In this document: positions 50,115 to 62,041 of the stretch, one piece after another | Position numbering within the stretch: position 1 is the first letter of the stretch | How the letters are laid out: each line of letters opens with the position of its first letter | Assembly: GCA_000149265.1 (NCBI GenBank) | Contig: CH003412.1 | Coordinates: forward strand, 1,501,808 to 1,565,807 | Origin: Ciona savignyi | Lineage: Eukaryota > Chordata > Ascidiacea > Phlebobranchia > Cionidae | Direction of reading: 5' to 3' | Length of the DNA: 64,000 nt | Made by a program: the position numbers and the translations under genes | The notes under the pieces: model-generated | What the model was told of the DNA's origin: nothing | What the model saw: the letters and a program-made list of their open reading frames with translations, nothing else | Databases searched by the model: none

Positions 50115-51162
50115 GCAAGTAAACGGAGTTGGTGGCTCGGAAGGAAATGACACGATGTTGAATCATATAAGATATAACTAGAGCTGTTGCAGCAGCTGCC
50201 TCTGATCCAGTTTCATTGATTTCAATATAAGCTTTGTGAGCAACCTGAGACACAAACAAATCATTTCCACCTGATATGCCTTGCAGGTTTGCTTTTCCTT
50301 CCTCAAAGATATCAACCATCCCCATTTTCTTTAAGTTTTCAACCAGATTCAGTTGTTTTTCAAGCTTTATTTTTGGAATCGAAACAGCCAATTTTGTCTC
50401 TCTTATTTTCGAGATGTCTTCTTTTAGTTTCTAAGCAGTCAGAGCATTTAAACATCTATTTCTAAAACCCAAACTGATTATCCGGAAGAATAACCAAAAC
50501 CGAAACCTGACCACCTTTGTATGAAAATTCTGCCATTTTGAAACTTTTATTCTTTACGAAGTAAATGTTTTAACTTGGTTTATCATTTGTACCCTCTTTG
50601 TTTTTTCTTCTTCTATGTGAAAGTTCATATGATTGCTGTCCTCTGCTTTAAACTTGTCAGCCCAGTCACTTAAAAATAAACAGCATTTGCCAAAACCAAG
50701 CGCACAAAACTGTTGATTAAACAACTCCTTAAATTTATCTTTTGTTTCTTTCTGAGGCAAAAGCATTGGTAGTTTGTCTAGAAGCTTCAGGATCTCCTTT
50801 GAAATCTAGTGCTTGGATTTCCGTTTCATAGAAATCCTTGCACTGTGATACAAAGTTTTGCTGTAAGTTGTAGGAAGCTTCTGGAAACAATTTATTTGCT
50901 GTTTCCAAAACAACTTCGGAAGATTTCATGTAATGCAGGATGTTGCGAAAACCAGAGTTAATCTCGGATTGACTAAGATCCTTTAAACCAAGAACATGAA
51001 GCATTTGTTCTCTTGTCACCTCCTTTGCTCCAACAAGAGCCATGGCGAGGGTAGTAGAAATGCTGAATGGGAAAAAAATAAATTCCCATCTTCTCTTGAT
51101 AACTCCTTGTAGAGGTGAACAGCACAACTTGTTTGACCTAATACTACTTTATTAAACTCCAT
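50115..51162 (-). pseudogene. Serpin pseudogene
   Basis: It is the middle of three tandem serpin copies. Several frameshifts are present: near 51070 (a missing base in the run of G/A after NLFF), in the region coding for the VLANAVYF strand (about 50690), and in the NALTA stretch (about 50440-50470). The hinge still reads GSEAAAATA. The 3' end is cut off after PPTPFTC, where the flank of copy 1 begins, so the last strand of the fold is missing. Confidence 0.88.
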
Positions 51163-51226
51163 TTTTGCTATGTTGCTAAACAAAACAGTTTAACAAACAA
51201 TGATTTTAATAAAATTAATTAGTGTA

Positions 51227-53215
51227 ATATGAATGCTGGAACTGGTTTATATTCTCAATAAATATTAATTATTATACATTGAAATTAATACAATGAGATT
51301 TAAAAAAAATCGTTCACAATAAAGCAAAAGTGTGCAAAATATATTTTCCAGTTGTATATGTTATGAAGATAATCAACTCTGGTTAATATAGTTACGGTAT
51401 CCAGGACCTACATGGGTAAAATGAGTATGCTCAAATATTTGTGCTGAGTTAAAGTGGTACTTTTTTCATTTTCACCATGAAATAAAAAAATATGCCACAA
51501 AAAAAGTTATAGATCACATAAAAAATTTCTGATACCAAAATAAATTAGTTATTTTACCCGTGTAGGCCAAATATAATTTAATTACCAACACACAGAAATA
51601 AGCAAAGTTCCGAGTATTTGTGAATAAACAGATACTTGAATAAACCATGTAATATTCATTATTATTCATATTAATATATAAAATGACACTTGTAATTGTA
51701 AGGTTTTGATTTTAAATACAACACGATAAATAATGCATTAAAATATTTAATCAAAAGACTAATTATCATATCAGAAGAACACTTAAAGAGTATATTGAAG
51801 ATTAAAAATTACAATTACATGGAAATTATTTAAACAAAACTGTCATTAAAAAAACAATAAATTGTTTTACAAAGTCTCTATGATGGATCACTGCATCTCC
51901 CGAGAAACAAAATAGAATTTGTCTCGTTGTTTTTTATCAAAAACAAGAATGGATGATCACATGTAAACGGAGTGGGTGGCTCAGGAGGAAATCCTATGCT
52001 GTTGAAGCACATAACTAGAGCTGTTGCAGCAGCTGCCTCTGATCCAGTTTCATTGACTTCAATATAAGCTTTGTGAGCAACCTGAGACACAAACAAATCA
52101 TTTCCACCTGATATGCCTTGCAGGTTTGCTTTTCCTTCCTCAAAGATATCAACCATCCCCATTTTCTTTAAGTTTTCAACCAGATTCAGTTGTTTTTCAA
52201 GCTTCATTTTTGGAATCGAAACAGCCAATTCTGTCATTCTCATTTTCGAGATGACTTTATTTAGTTTCTGAGCAGTCAGAGCATTTAAACATTCATTTAA
52301 CCCAAACTGATTTTCTGGAAGAATAACCAACCATCGAAACCCTGACCACCTTTGTAGGAAATTCTGCCATTTTGAAACTTTTATCCTTCACAAAGTTAAA
52401 TGTTTTAACTTGGTTCATCATTTGTACCCTCTTTGTTATTTCTTCTTGTATGTGAAAGTTCATATGAATGCTGTCCTCTGCTTTAAACTTGTGGGCCCAG
52501 TCGCCTTTAAAATAAACAGCATTTGCCAAAACCAAGCGCACAAAACTGTTAATAGAACCACTTGGTAACAAATCCTTAATTTTATCTTTTGTTTCTTTCT
52601 GAGCCCAAGCATTAATTGTTTGTCTACAAGCTTCAGGATCTCCTTTGAAATCTAGTGCTTGGATTTCCGTTTCATAGAAATCCTTGCACTGTGATACAAA
52701 GTTTTGCTGTAAGTTGTAGGAAGCTTCTGGAAACAATTTATTTGCTGTTTCCAAAACAACTTCGGAAGATTTCATGTGATGCAGGATGTTGCGAAAACCA
52801 GAGTTGATCTCGGATTGACTAAGATCCTTAAAACCAAGAACATGAAGCATTTGTTCTCTTGTCACCTCCTTTGCTCCAACAAGAGCCATGGCGAGGGTAG
52901 TAGAAATGCTGAATGGGGAAAAAAATAAATTCCCATCTTCTCTTGATAACTCATTGTAGAGGTGAAGCGCGAAACTTGTCTGACCTAATACTACTTGATT
53001 AAACCCCATGTTTGTTTTGTTTCTAAAGTAATAAGACACACGATAATCAATCTAAGAATAGTAGGCATTGATACAATCATTTTTAGGTAATATAAATATT
53101 TTTAATAATTAGGTTTTATTTTAAACTTAACAATTAATATTATACCATGTTTATACTACATTTAGACAATATCTGTCCACCGTAACCATTGCTTGAATAT
53201 GAATTGACACTACAG
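51227..53215 (-). repeat. Serpin duplication unit, copy 2
   Basis: This is the partner of 48257-50114. It carries about 180 bp of extra AT-rich DNA (about 51660-51840) in the 3' flank that copy 1 lacks. Confidence 0.8.
51878..53009 (-). pseudogene. Third serpin copy, broken by a net +1 frameshift
   Basis: The N-terminal two thirds (53009 to about 52360) and the C-terminal third (about 52330-51878) lie in different frames. Compared with copy 1, three single-base changes occur within about 35 bp (about 52330-52358): two extra C and one lost T. All other parts match the intact copy closely. The hinge is GSEAAAATA and the loop (LVMCFNSIGF) differs from copy 1 (IICEWYDDIE), so a different target specificity is implied if the gene is really intact. 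A sequencing or assembly error is a real alternative. Confidence 0.75.
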
Positions 53216-55205
53216 GTTACTGATACCAAATGAAAACAGACAACAGTTTAACAAACAATGACACGTGATAACACAGGGAGGTTGGCATCTGTACAAAGTA
53301 AATACCGCAAACTTGTGGAAATATGCTGATAAATGATTAACTAAACTGGAATATGCTGGGGCGAAAGAATGGTTTAATATAAATATAATTTAGCACTAAG
53401 ATATAAAACTTACAAAGCCAATAGAAAACAAAGCTTACAAGAGGGTATAAAGGATTAATACTCATTGATTTGATCTTTACACTAGTCACATTCTATGTGG
53501 TTGTGTCATTTTTATGGATTGTGTTTTAATCCAGTGAATTCTGGTGAAATGTCCAAATATTTTAAGTAAAAAGCATAATGTATTGATACAATGTTTGTCT
53601 TGAGTAAGAGAAAATATTAAAAAAATACTCCATAGTTTAATTAAAATGGAGTTTAATATTCCGAAACTCAACAAGAAAACAATATAAAAGCCTAAGTTAC
53701 AGTGTATGTTAGTAATGATCAACACAGAGCAGACAAAACAGATTTTTTCAATTTTTAATTTTACATCATTTTTTAACTTGTTCCAAAGTACAAGAAACTG
53801 TCAATTTTAAAGCAAAAACGTGTTTATAACAGGAATGCAACTTATTTCAGTAACACCATTGACACAAATATATGTTGAAATATATTACAAGTATCAGTAA
53901 TGAGTAAATTTAACACAAATGTTTAATAAGAAGCCTTAAATTGGCACCAAACACTGCAGCATTTTGATGATACATAAAACACATTTCTGTAGTGTCCAAT
54001 CGTACTACCGATACTTAATAAGTTTTACTTCATATGTTTAAAACCTCGCATTGCAACAAAGTAGGTTGATGTGTATAAGGTTGCCGCGAAAGAATAATGA
54101 AATTCATGATGCGGTAATTAAATTGTATCCGGACGGCATGAACCACCTATACTGTTTAAATATGGCAGATCATGTTAAGTAAAAGACTGCTGTAGTAAAG
54201 TCATATTAACTTGGTGTAAATGTAGCTCTACCCATCCTTTAGTCTGTTGTTTAACTGCAATGGCCAACTAGGCATACTTTGTTGAAATTAACATCAAGGG
54301 ATGATTCAGTTTTATATATGTGTGTACATTACACCCTATAAAACTAGATATACATAATCCATACTAAATTATTGGAAATATGAACAGCAATGGCTGAATT
54401 CATTTAATCAATAAATGCATTTTTTGTCAGCAAGTACTGAATATCTTATACGGTACATTATCTGAAAAATTCATACAAACTTGTCCCAAGGGCTTATTAA
54501 ATTTTCGCATAAAATATTGCGTACAAAGGAGGAGTGTAGATAAGGTCTACAATATTAATGTATTCTAAAGAATTTTTTTTGTTTATAGTTATCTGGATGT
54601 TAAATAGGTGTCTGGCTATTTCTTACAATGAGTTCATACCAATTCTCATGGGAAAGTTTGTAGTTAAAGATTACGTCATAACATAGTTAAACACATAACC
54701 TTCTACTGTGGCATACTTGACTTTGGCATAATTTCATGAAAGTAGTATAAGCTGTCGCAGTATAACCAGCCAATTAAGCATGCCAAGGTCTATTTCCTAA
54801 AAAGATGAATAATAACATAAGTATGCAAAATGGTTAAAACAGCTACGTATGAGGTTTTATTAACAGCATTATTTAAAATGGTAGCTTTACTGAATTCAAT
54901 TTTACGTACATTTTCTTTTCCAGTTCAAAATTTAGGTTAATATGGCCTTTTCTATTTCCTATTCGTCGAAATAAAAAATATAACATAATTACAGTGACGG
55001 GAATTACCTTTGGGGAAATTTTTGTTTTTACCACTGGGTGGTGATTTAACTGTTTGTTGTGTTTACACATAGTTTTGGTCAAAATACATTCATAAAATAT
55101 AGGATCTTTATGGACTTTTTCCGTGTTTTCCTCAGCTATTAACCACGTAAGATTGTTTCAAGTCATAGCCTATCTAGTTAATAACTTAGTCGGCCGAGTA
55201 ACACC
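53216..55205. other. Intergenic AT-rich DNA, 2 kb
   Basis: No coding signal, SINE or satellite is recognised. The promoter of the BTB gene should lie at its right end. Confidence 0.45.
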
Positions 55206-58200
55206 ATGGCGAACGCTTCTACTAATTCCATCAAAGACAAAGAAGAACTCATAGGTGACAAAAATGTGATTGTGGACTCCATATCAAGGTAGATACTTTT
55301 TTCCATGATGAAATATATTTAGAATCCAAGTTAGTTGTCTGCCATTAAACCTATCACTGTTTAGTCCGACTTATTAGCTTAAGTGGCTTGGTGAAGGGTG
55401 ATGCATCACCCTTTTGTTGAAGAATTGCAGATTAAAACTGGTCACTTGCGAGTCAGATGTGTCGTGTCATTGGGAAAGGCACTTAATGGACACACTGCAA
55501 TAGCCCCGGTAACCTGTCATTGCGTACAAAGGGATCTGGCGATTGCCCGTGTGTTAACATCCTTTGTGTTTTTCCATTCACAGGGATAAAGATGAATATC
55601 CTTCATCCTATCCTAGTTTCTGCTGCCCGAGATCAAGAAACCTCTGGCCAAATAACCAAATAGAACTAAAAACTAAAGATACCAAATTCACTTGGTTTAC
55701 CACTTGGTTTAATAACTTAAACTTAACTAAACAAATTTCTCAATCTTACACCATACACTCTGATAGCTTTGATAAACTGTCAGTTGGTTTTGCTTCGGTA
55801 ACCTGGTGGTTAATCTGACGACTGCCACGGTGATAACTCCTTTGCTATTAATTCCAATTAAGAAGTTAAAATAAGAAGGTTTTTAACTATATTTTGCTGC
55901 AATCGATTGATACTGGTCACTTAAAACAAATTCTGTTCTGTAGATATGCACCATTGCCATGCTAGTAAAGTGGTCAATGTGGAATTAAATCCCAGCACAT
56001 GTCGGTTAATAACAGCCAGAAAATATTTTTTAGGTTTTACAACAGCACTGAAATGAGTGACATTGTGTTGAAACTGGGTAATCAGCGCTTCAGTTCACAT
56101 CGTTTTGTTCTTGTTTTAATGAGCGATGTTTTTCGAACCATGTGTTCAAAACGGTATGCATATGGTTACAGTATTTGAGTTATTGGTATACAAGTATATA
56201 TTTCATTATTTTTTGTTAAATGTGGTTAGAACAAATTGTATTCAATGTTTTTTTATATGTGCGTTAATGCTTGTAGCTTACATACCTTCATATGAGTACT
56301 GTTACCTGATAATTCAGCAAGTATCCACTTGCTTTATATAGTTTGTGCTAAATTTTAATTAATTTATGTTTGTTTATTGTACCAGTTACAAGAAACAGTC
56401 AAAATTTATCACAAATCAATATACTGGTAGTTTCATTTGTTTAGCCAAGCCAAACATACTGTTTACAATTCATTCTTGTTACAACATTAATACGGCTATT
56501 TCTATGATGGCCATAGCTATGTTTAAGACAGCATACTACTGCTTATTGCAGATGGGACAACAACAAAGTGAACGAAATTGAGCTAAATGAAAATGAGCAA
56601 TGTGTTCCAGTTTTTCCACGATTTCTTCACTTTCTCTACCATGGCACTGTGTATGTAAACACATCCACTGCCTTGCCACTGCTCATGTTAGCTGATAAGT
56701 ACAATGTTCAAGCGCTTAAACAAGCATGTGAACAGTATGTTCATATACAGGTACATAATAATATTGCGACACTGGTTCAGGTACTTTCTGTTAAGAAAGC
56801 TGTGGATAAACCTTTTTTTTAATTACCTGTTACAAAGTTTATTTTAAATTAGTTGGTTAACCGGTTAAGTGTTATTTTAATTATGACAATACATGACATG
56901 AGTGAACAATTGCTCGTATATAACATAGGTCATTATAATCATGATTATGGTACTTGAGTCAATTCAGTACAAATCACTTCAGAATTAAATCATGTAGTTT
57001 GATGTTATTATCTTTGTAAAACTGTAATTAATTTTGTAAATTGCAAATACTTTTAATTATTGTATTTTTATTGTAAAATATTGCTAATTGCTACTAAACA
57101 TACATTGTTTAAGAGACAGTGGGTGAATGGGTGCCCAAAAAACACAAATTGGTACACACAAGAATTAAAACCCATTTGTAGGTACGGGAGGGAAATGTTG
57201 GAGGTGCAATACGTTGGCTGCCATACTTACAGTTATGTGGCCATCTTGATCTTGAAAACTCATGCATTGAAGTAATTGTAATGGAGATGGAATTTGTCCT
57301 TAAATTTAATGACTTTCTTTTGTTAAATCTTGAATTTTTAATATTGTTGTTGAATCGGAACGATATTGTTGTTTCTTCGGAGTTTTCACTATACAAGGTA
57401 AATGTAATTCCTTCCTAAATGTTTATATCTGAAGTGTTAATTTATATGATAAATTTTTAGACAAAATATTGCAGCTTTTAAAACATAATTAATTTACTTT
57501 GCTTATAATTGTAATATGAGGCTTATATGTTAGTTTGTTTATTTGTTATTTAGCCTTTAAACCAATTGATACCTGAAGTTATAATGATTTGATAGGGAGT
57601 TGTGAAATGGCTGGAAGCAAACAGTAGTGATAACCACAGCAACCTTGAATCTTTAATTCCTCTGATTCGATACTCCATGATGTTCCCTGAACAATTGATT
57701 GAAATTGAGAAATCAGATTTCTATATTCTCCACGCCAATGCGATCGCACCATATATTTCACTCGCACATCGATTTAGATCCCTGGCCCTCGAAGTAAGTT
57801 ATATAATCTCGATTATTTTTTTTTCTTCAATTATTTTTTCTTCTTTATTATATTATTCTGACACTGTGTGTTTCTTTTCTTTTTTTTATTGTAAATGGTA
57901 ATTGTTACTATTATAAAAAGATCATGCTGATCGAATAAAATCTTTAATTTTTTATGCCCTTTGTGTTATCGTATAACTCAGTATCGTATGTAATGTATTT
58001 TTATTTGTGTCATGAAATGTATTATATCCTTAATTTTTTATAGACTTCTTTTAAGTGTTGATAGCTTTACAATATGTGTGGCTTTTAAAGTGGAAGACTG
58101 GTAATTAACTGAAAAGAAATTATCATGAATAACTTTTCTAGTGTCAGCCAATAATCTATATGACTTGCCAACACACTACCACAGGTTTCAGATGAGATAT

Positions 58201-60548
58201 TTTGTGGAGATATATACCGACCACGGAACTACACAAGCAGTGTATGGTGTCAATACATAACCATAGATGCCGATAGTGTTAATTTCCACAGCAAATGTGT
58301 AAACCTACAAAACACAAATGACTTGCTTATGACCGGTCTCCAACGGGATCCAAATTGGCAAGTGAGTACTGAAGGGGCACCTTCCATTAAATATTCTATA
58401 TATCTGAAGAATAAAAACAATGTACCACTTGATAATCTGCTATTATTCCCAGGATGGCATTTATTCAATAACCTTAATTTACATGCTGTAATGGACATGC
58501 CGTAATCCCAAAAGCCCTAAGTGGGTTTAGGGGTAGAATATGAGATCACCCTATATGAAATTTAGGGCTTAGTTTCTGGTAACCAAATAACAAAATTCTT
58601 GTTTTAGATTTTTATACAATTAGGCATATAACTTTTTATAATATTAATTTTTCATTACCAGTAAATATAGAATTCAACACTTTTTTTATAAAAAAAAACA
58701 ATTTACAGTTTCAAGTTCAATGAGTCCTTACATTATCCTTTGACAGGTTCAAGTCTTGAACAATGAAAAAAAGGAAACCAACAGCAGTATTTTATCATCT
58801 GGTACACATTGTATTTAGTTGATCTTTTTTTTTAAATTCGAAAATTTCACTTCTATATACTGATTTACCAGTTTAAATTTAAAATATATTATAAATATGA
58901 CATAAGTTTTATTTTTAACACGGTGGAATAGACATAAAAATATTCTTGGCAATTACATTGTATTTAATATAACTTTCGAAAATCAACCCATTTTTTTAAA
59001 CTTCAAATGCCTTTTTATTTAGATAGAATATTTCGAAGACAAGGCTGCATGGATTTTCCTCCAATATCGACCAACTCGAACACCATACCACTGCGCATGA
59101 TGGTTCGTCCCATACGACCCGTCCGTTCAAACGTGGTGGTTGATGTCTCACTGTTTCTTGTGAAGAAAGAATCGATTTCAAAACACCTTGACACCAAGAC
59201 TATTCTACCAATACAGAATGAAGCAGAAAATGGAGCAGGTTTAAATGTGCCTTAAGTTAGTTTTATAATTATTAAGGGTTTGTTATACGATTGAGTTTAA
59301 ATTCTAAAATCTGTTAAAATAGTTTGGGTTTCTGTGTATAATTAATATCCACTGCAGTATTAATATCCACTGCAGTAACTAAGAAACAAAACTGTTTGAA
59401 GTATTAACACTTTACCATTAAAATTTTATGCTGTGATTTGCTCTTATACCAACTACCAGACAACATATTTGTCACTATTTTGTTTTGTATTCTTCTTATT
59501 TTCTAATCCAAAAATGATCATTAAAATTTATAAAGTTATTGTTTTTACTTATTTGTAAACATTTACTAACTAAAACCTTAAAACGATTAGTTGTGTTACC
59601 TATGAAGAAATACACAGATCGTAATCATCTAAATAATTTTCACAGTTGGTAACAGCGGTCCACTACGACCCACAATACGACTAAATGCACCGAAAGTTTT
59701 CCACATATCCCGAGATAAGATGTTCCAACCCCAGCCTGTTGCATTCAGTCTCATGTCCCAACCTTCATCAGAACAAAATGTTGTCTTAAGGTGAGGTTGT
59801 CTTATATTCAATGTATAATGTATTGTTTGAGAATGTTTATCATTAACACGTAAATATATAATCTTCTCTCAACAGTTTTACATTATATATTTTTTTTAAA
59901 GTACAACTAAAGCCACACAGTACACATAATCATTAGTTTATATTTTCTATCTTCCTTAACATTAAAAGGAATGGCATAAATATTTAAAGTCAAGGGGACA
60001 GGGTTAAACGGCAAAAGTACAGCAGTTAAAATACGTTAGTGAATATACACAGTATAATGGAGAAAAAATGATATGGCCTTTAAACCATACATTAGCCGAA
60101 TTAAAAAGAAAAATTTTAAATTAATTTTAATAAAATTCGACTAAAATATTTAAACCATTAGGCTACTATGTTGCATGTCCTTAACATTACTTTGTTGCAT
60201 GCCCCTATTACAAATTACTCCAACACCACAGATATGTTTGATATTTGATAAGTGTGTTAAAATTTCCAGCACAAGTTTTCCTATTACAGGATAAGTTACT
60301 ATATTTTACAAACTTTTAGCCACGAATTTTGTCGAGACCAGCTTGAGCATCCACCAGAGATTCCGTCCATATCGTTCGGACCCCATTTCACCAACCCTCA
60401 TCGACCAATGCACACAGTACGACTTGCCATCATCACCAAACCAAGATTTCGATCACAAAATGACAGTGGTAGTGAACTTCAAGAGAATCAAGAACATAAC
60501 CAAGACTGTGGTTGCCCTATTGATGATACCTTGCCTATTCTAGGTTGA
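55206..60548 (+). CDS. BTB-BACK domain protein, BTBD17-like, ten exons, 555 aa
   Basis: Exons are 55206-55288, 56034-56153, 56552-56780, 57182-57397, 57596-57793, 58185-58361, 58747-58801, 59023-59238, 59646-59790 and 60320-60548; the sum is 1668 nt with an intact frame. Residues about 29-140 form a BTB/POZ fold (SDIVLKLGNQRFSSHRFVL, FLHFLYHGTVYV, LMLADKYNVQALKQACEQYV). A BACK domain follows (LQLCGHLDLENSC, LLLNRNDIVVSSEFSLYK, GVVKWLEAN). A C-terminal beta-rich part contains YRPRNYTSSVWCQYI and PLRMMVRPIRP, which fits BTBD17/galectin-3-binding-protein relatives. Unlike those secreted proteins, no signal peptide is visible in the first exon. Exon 3 could instead end at 56750, which also keeps the frame. 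Confidence 0.85.
55380..55620 (+). mobile_element. SINE family 1 in intron 1 of the BTB gene
   Basis: It has a diverged head and the body strings GGGAAAGGCACTTAATGG, GCAATAGCCCCGGTAACC, GATTGCCCGTGTGTTAAC and the tail TATCCTTCATCCTATCC. There is an internal loss relative to 4826-5130. Confidence 0.75.
59344..59379. repeat. Two-copy 18-bp tandem repeat
   Basis: ATTAATATCCACTGCAGT occurs twice back to back in intron 8 of the BTB gene. Confidence 0.85.
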
Positions 60549-62041
60549 TTTTGTTCTTTGTAAAATGGTTGAAGTAAAACCATAACTAACCTTACCTAAT
60601 ATTTAGTTGAATATGTTACCTTTTCCAAATTTCAGTTACAGTTTCCACTGACTAACTGCTGATGTAAATTCCACCACTGTTCCATTATTAATTAGTTTAA
60701 TTTATTTATTTCATGTGGAGTGCAATTTACGTAATAAACCACACACACAAAACCAAAATTAATTATGAGCAATGTTATATATCGGGTATAACAAAGGCGG
60801 TAGGTTGGGATGTGATATATTTATATACAACAATTACCAAGCAACAACATGGAGTTATTTTACCCGTGGGACTGTATTATTTGCATACAAAGTGAAAATA
60901 ATTAGAAAATGCCTACAACTTCAGCGTAGTGTAGTATTGATTTGCATTAAAAAAATAAAAAATAGATTGAGAAAATACGGAAAGGTATAATACGCACTTC
61001 CATTGATATTTCATTAAATTCCTACTGAAGCATTTCGTTACTCATAAATAATGGACACGACAAATGCAATTGTTACATTTTGTTTTAAACTGTACAAAGA
61101 AGAAATGGACTTGTGTATAGCTGACGCCGGTTTTATAGAAAAGATGATTTCTATTTGACACAAAAAAAACAAATAAATGTTACGTTGTAAAAAAATTATA
61201 CAGAAAACATTTATCACCATAGGATAAACCCATATCTACTACTTTGAGATTTAATATAAATATCTATTTTTTGCAAATGGTTAATCAGATGTTATGTGTA
61301 AATGAACTTCTTTGACTTTAATTAAAATTCCATATATATTGTACTATACTTGATACAATTTCCAAAAAAAATAATATTTCACATAAACTTTTTAATAAAT
61401 AAACAAAGAGGAGTTCTGTATCAGGTCTACGCCATGCAAACCAAGTGGACGTGTACACAAAAAACAACTTTGGACTTCCAATTAAAATTGTCACCACAAA
61501 ACAAACATTTATTATGGACTTTCTACAAAAGATCAAGGTTGATGAAGTGACACACGAGAGACGTCACTATGATGCAAAATGCAAAACATGAAACTGGGGA
61601 AATATAGAACTGCAAAGATCATCCCTGCAGGAGAAGTTAAGTCACACATAGGAACATTTCACATTTGAAATAACTTTTATGTTTGGGGTGACAACCAGAC
61701 ATAATATCTTCACATGATTTGGTATGTCAACAAAAATGAAATATAAATATATATTTGTGCTATTAAACTTGGTTTTTACTTTAGTTTTCGTTAATGGGTT
61801 AATATTAATATCAATGAGAAATGACAGAATAGAAAAATATTGTACTTAATGAAAACAGGTGAATAAGTACAGGAAATACTATACTTCTGACTGTGATTAA
61901 AAATTCAAATGCTTATTCATTAAGCAATTTAAGTGCATTAATTTGACCTATGAATCGAGGGTTTTCAGTGTTGTATCAGTTTAACTTGCTATTGGCAATT
62001 GCACCTTTAGCTTCAGATGTATATGGATGGTGCCAATCACT
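60549..62041. other. Interval between the convergent BTB and FA2H genes
   Basis: AT-rich. It should hold both 3' UTRs; AATAAA occurs near 60730. No other gene is seen. Confidence 0.45.
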
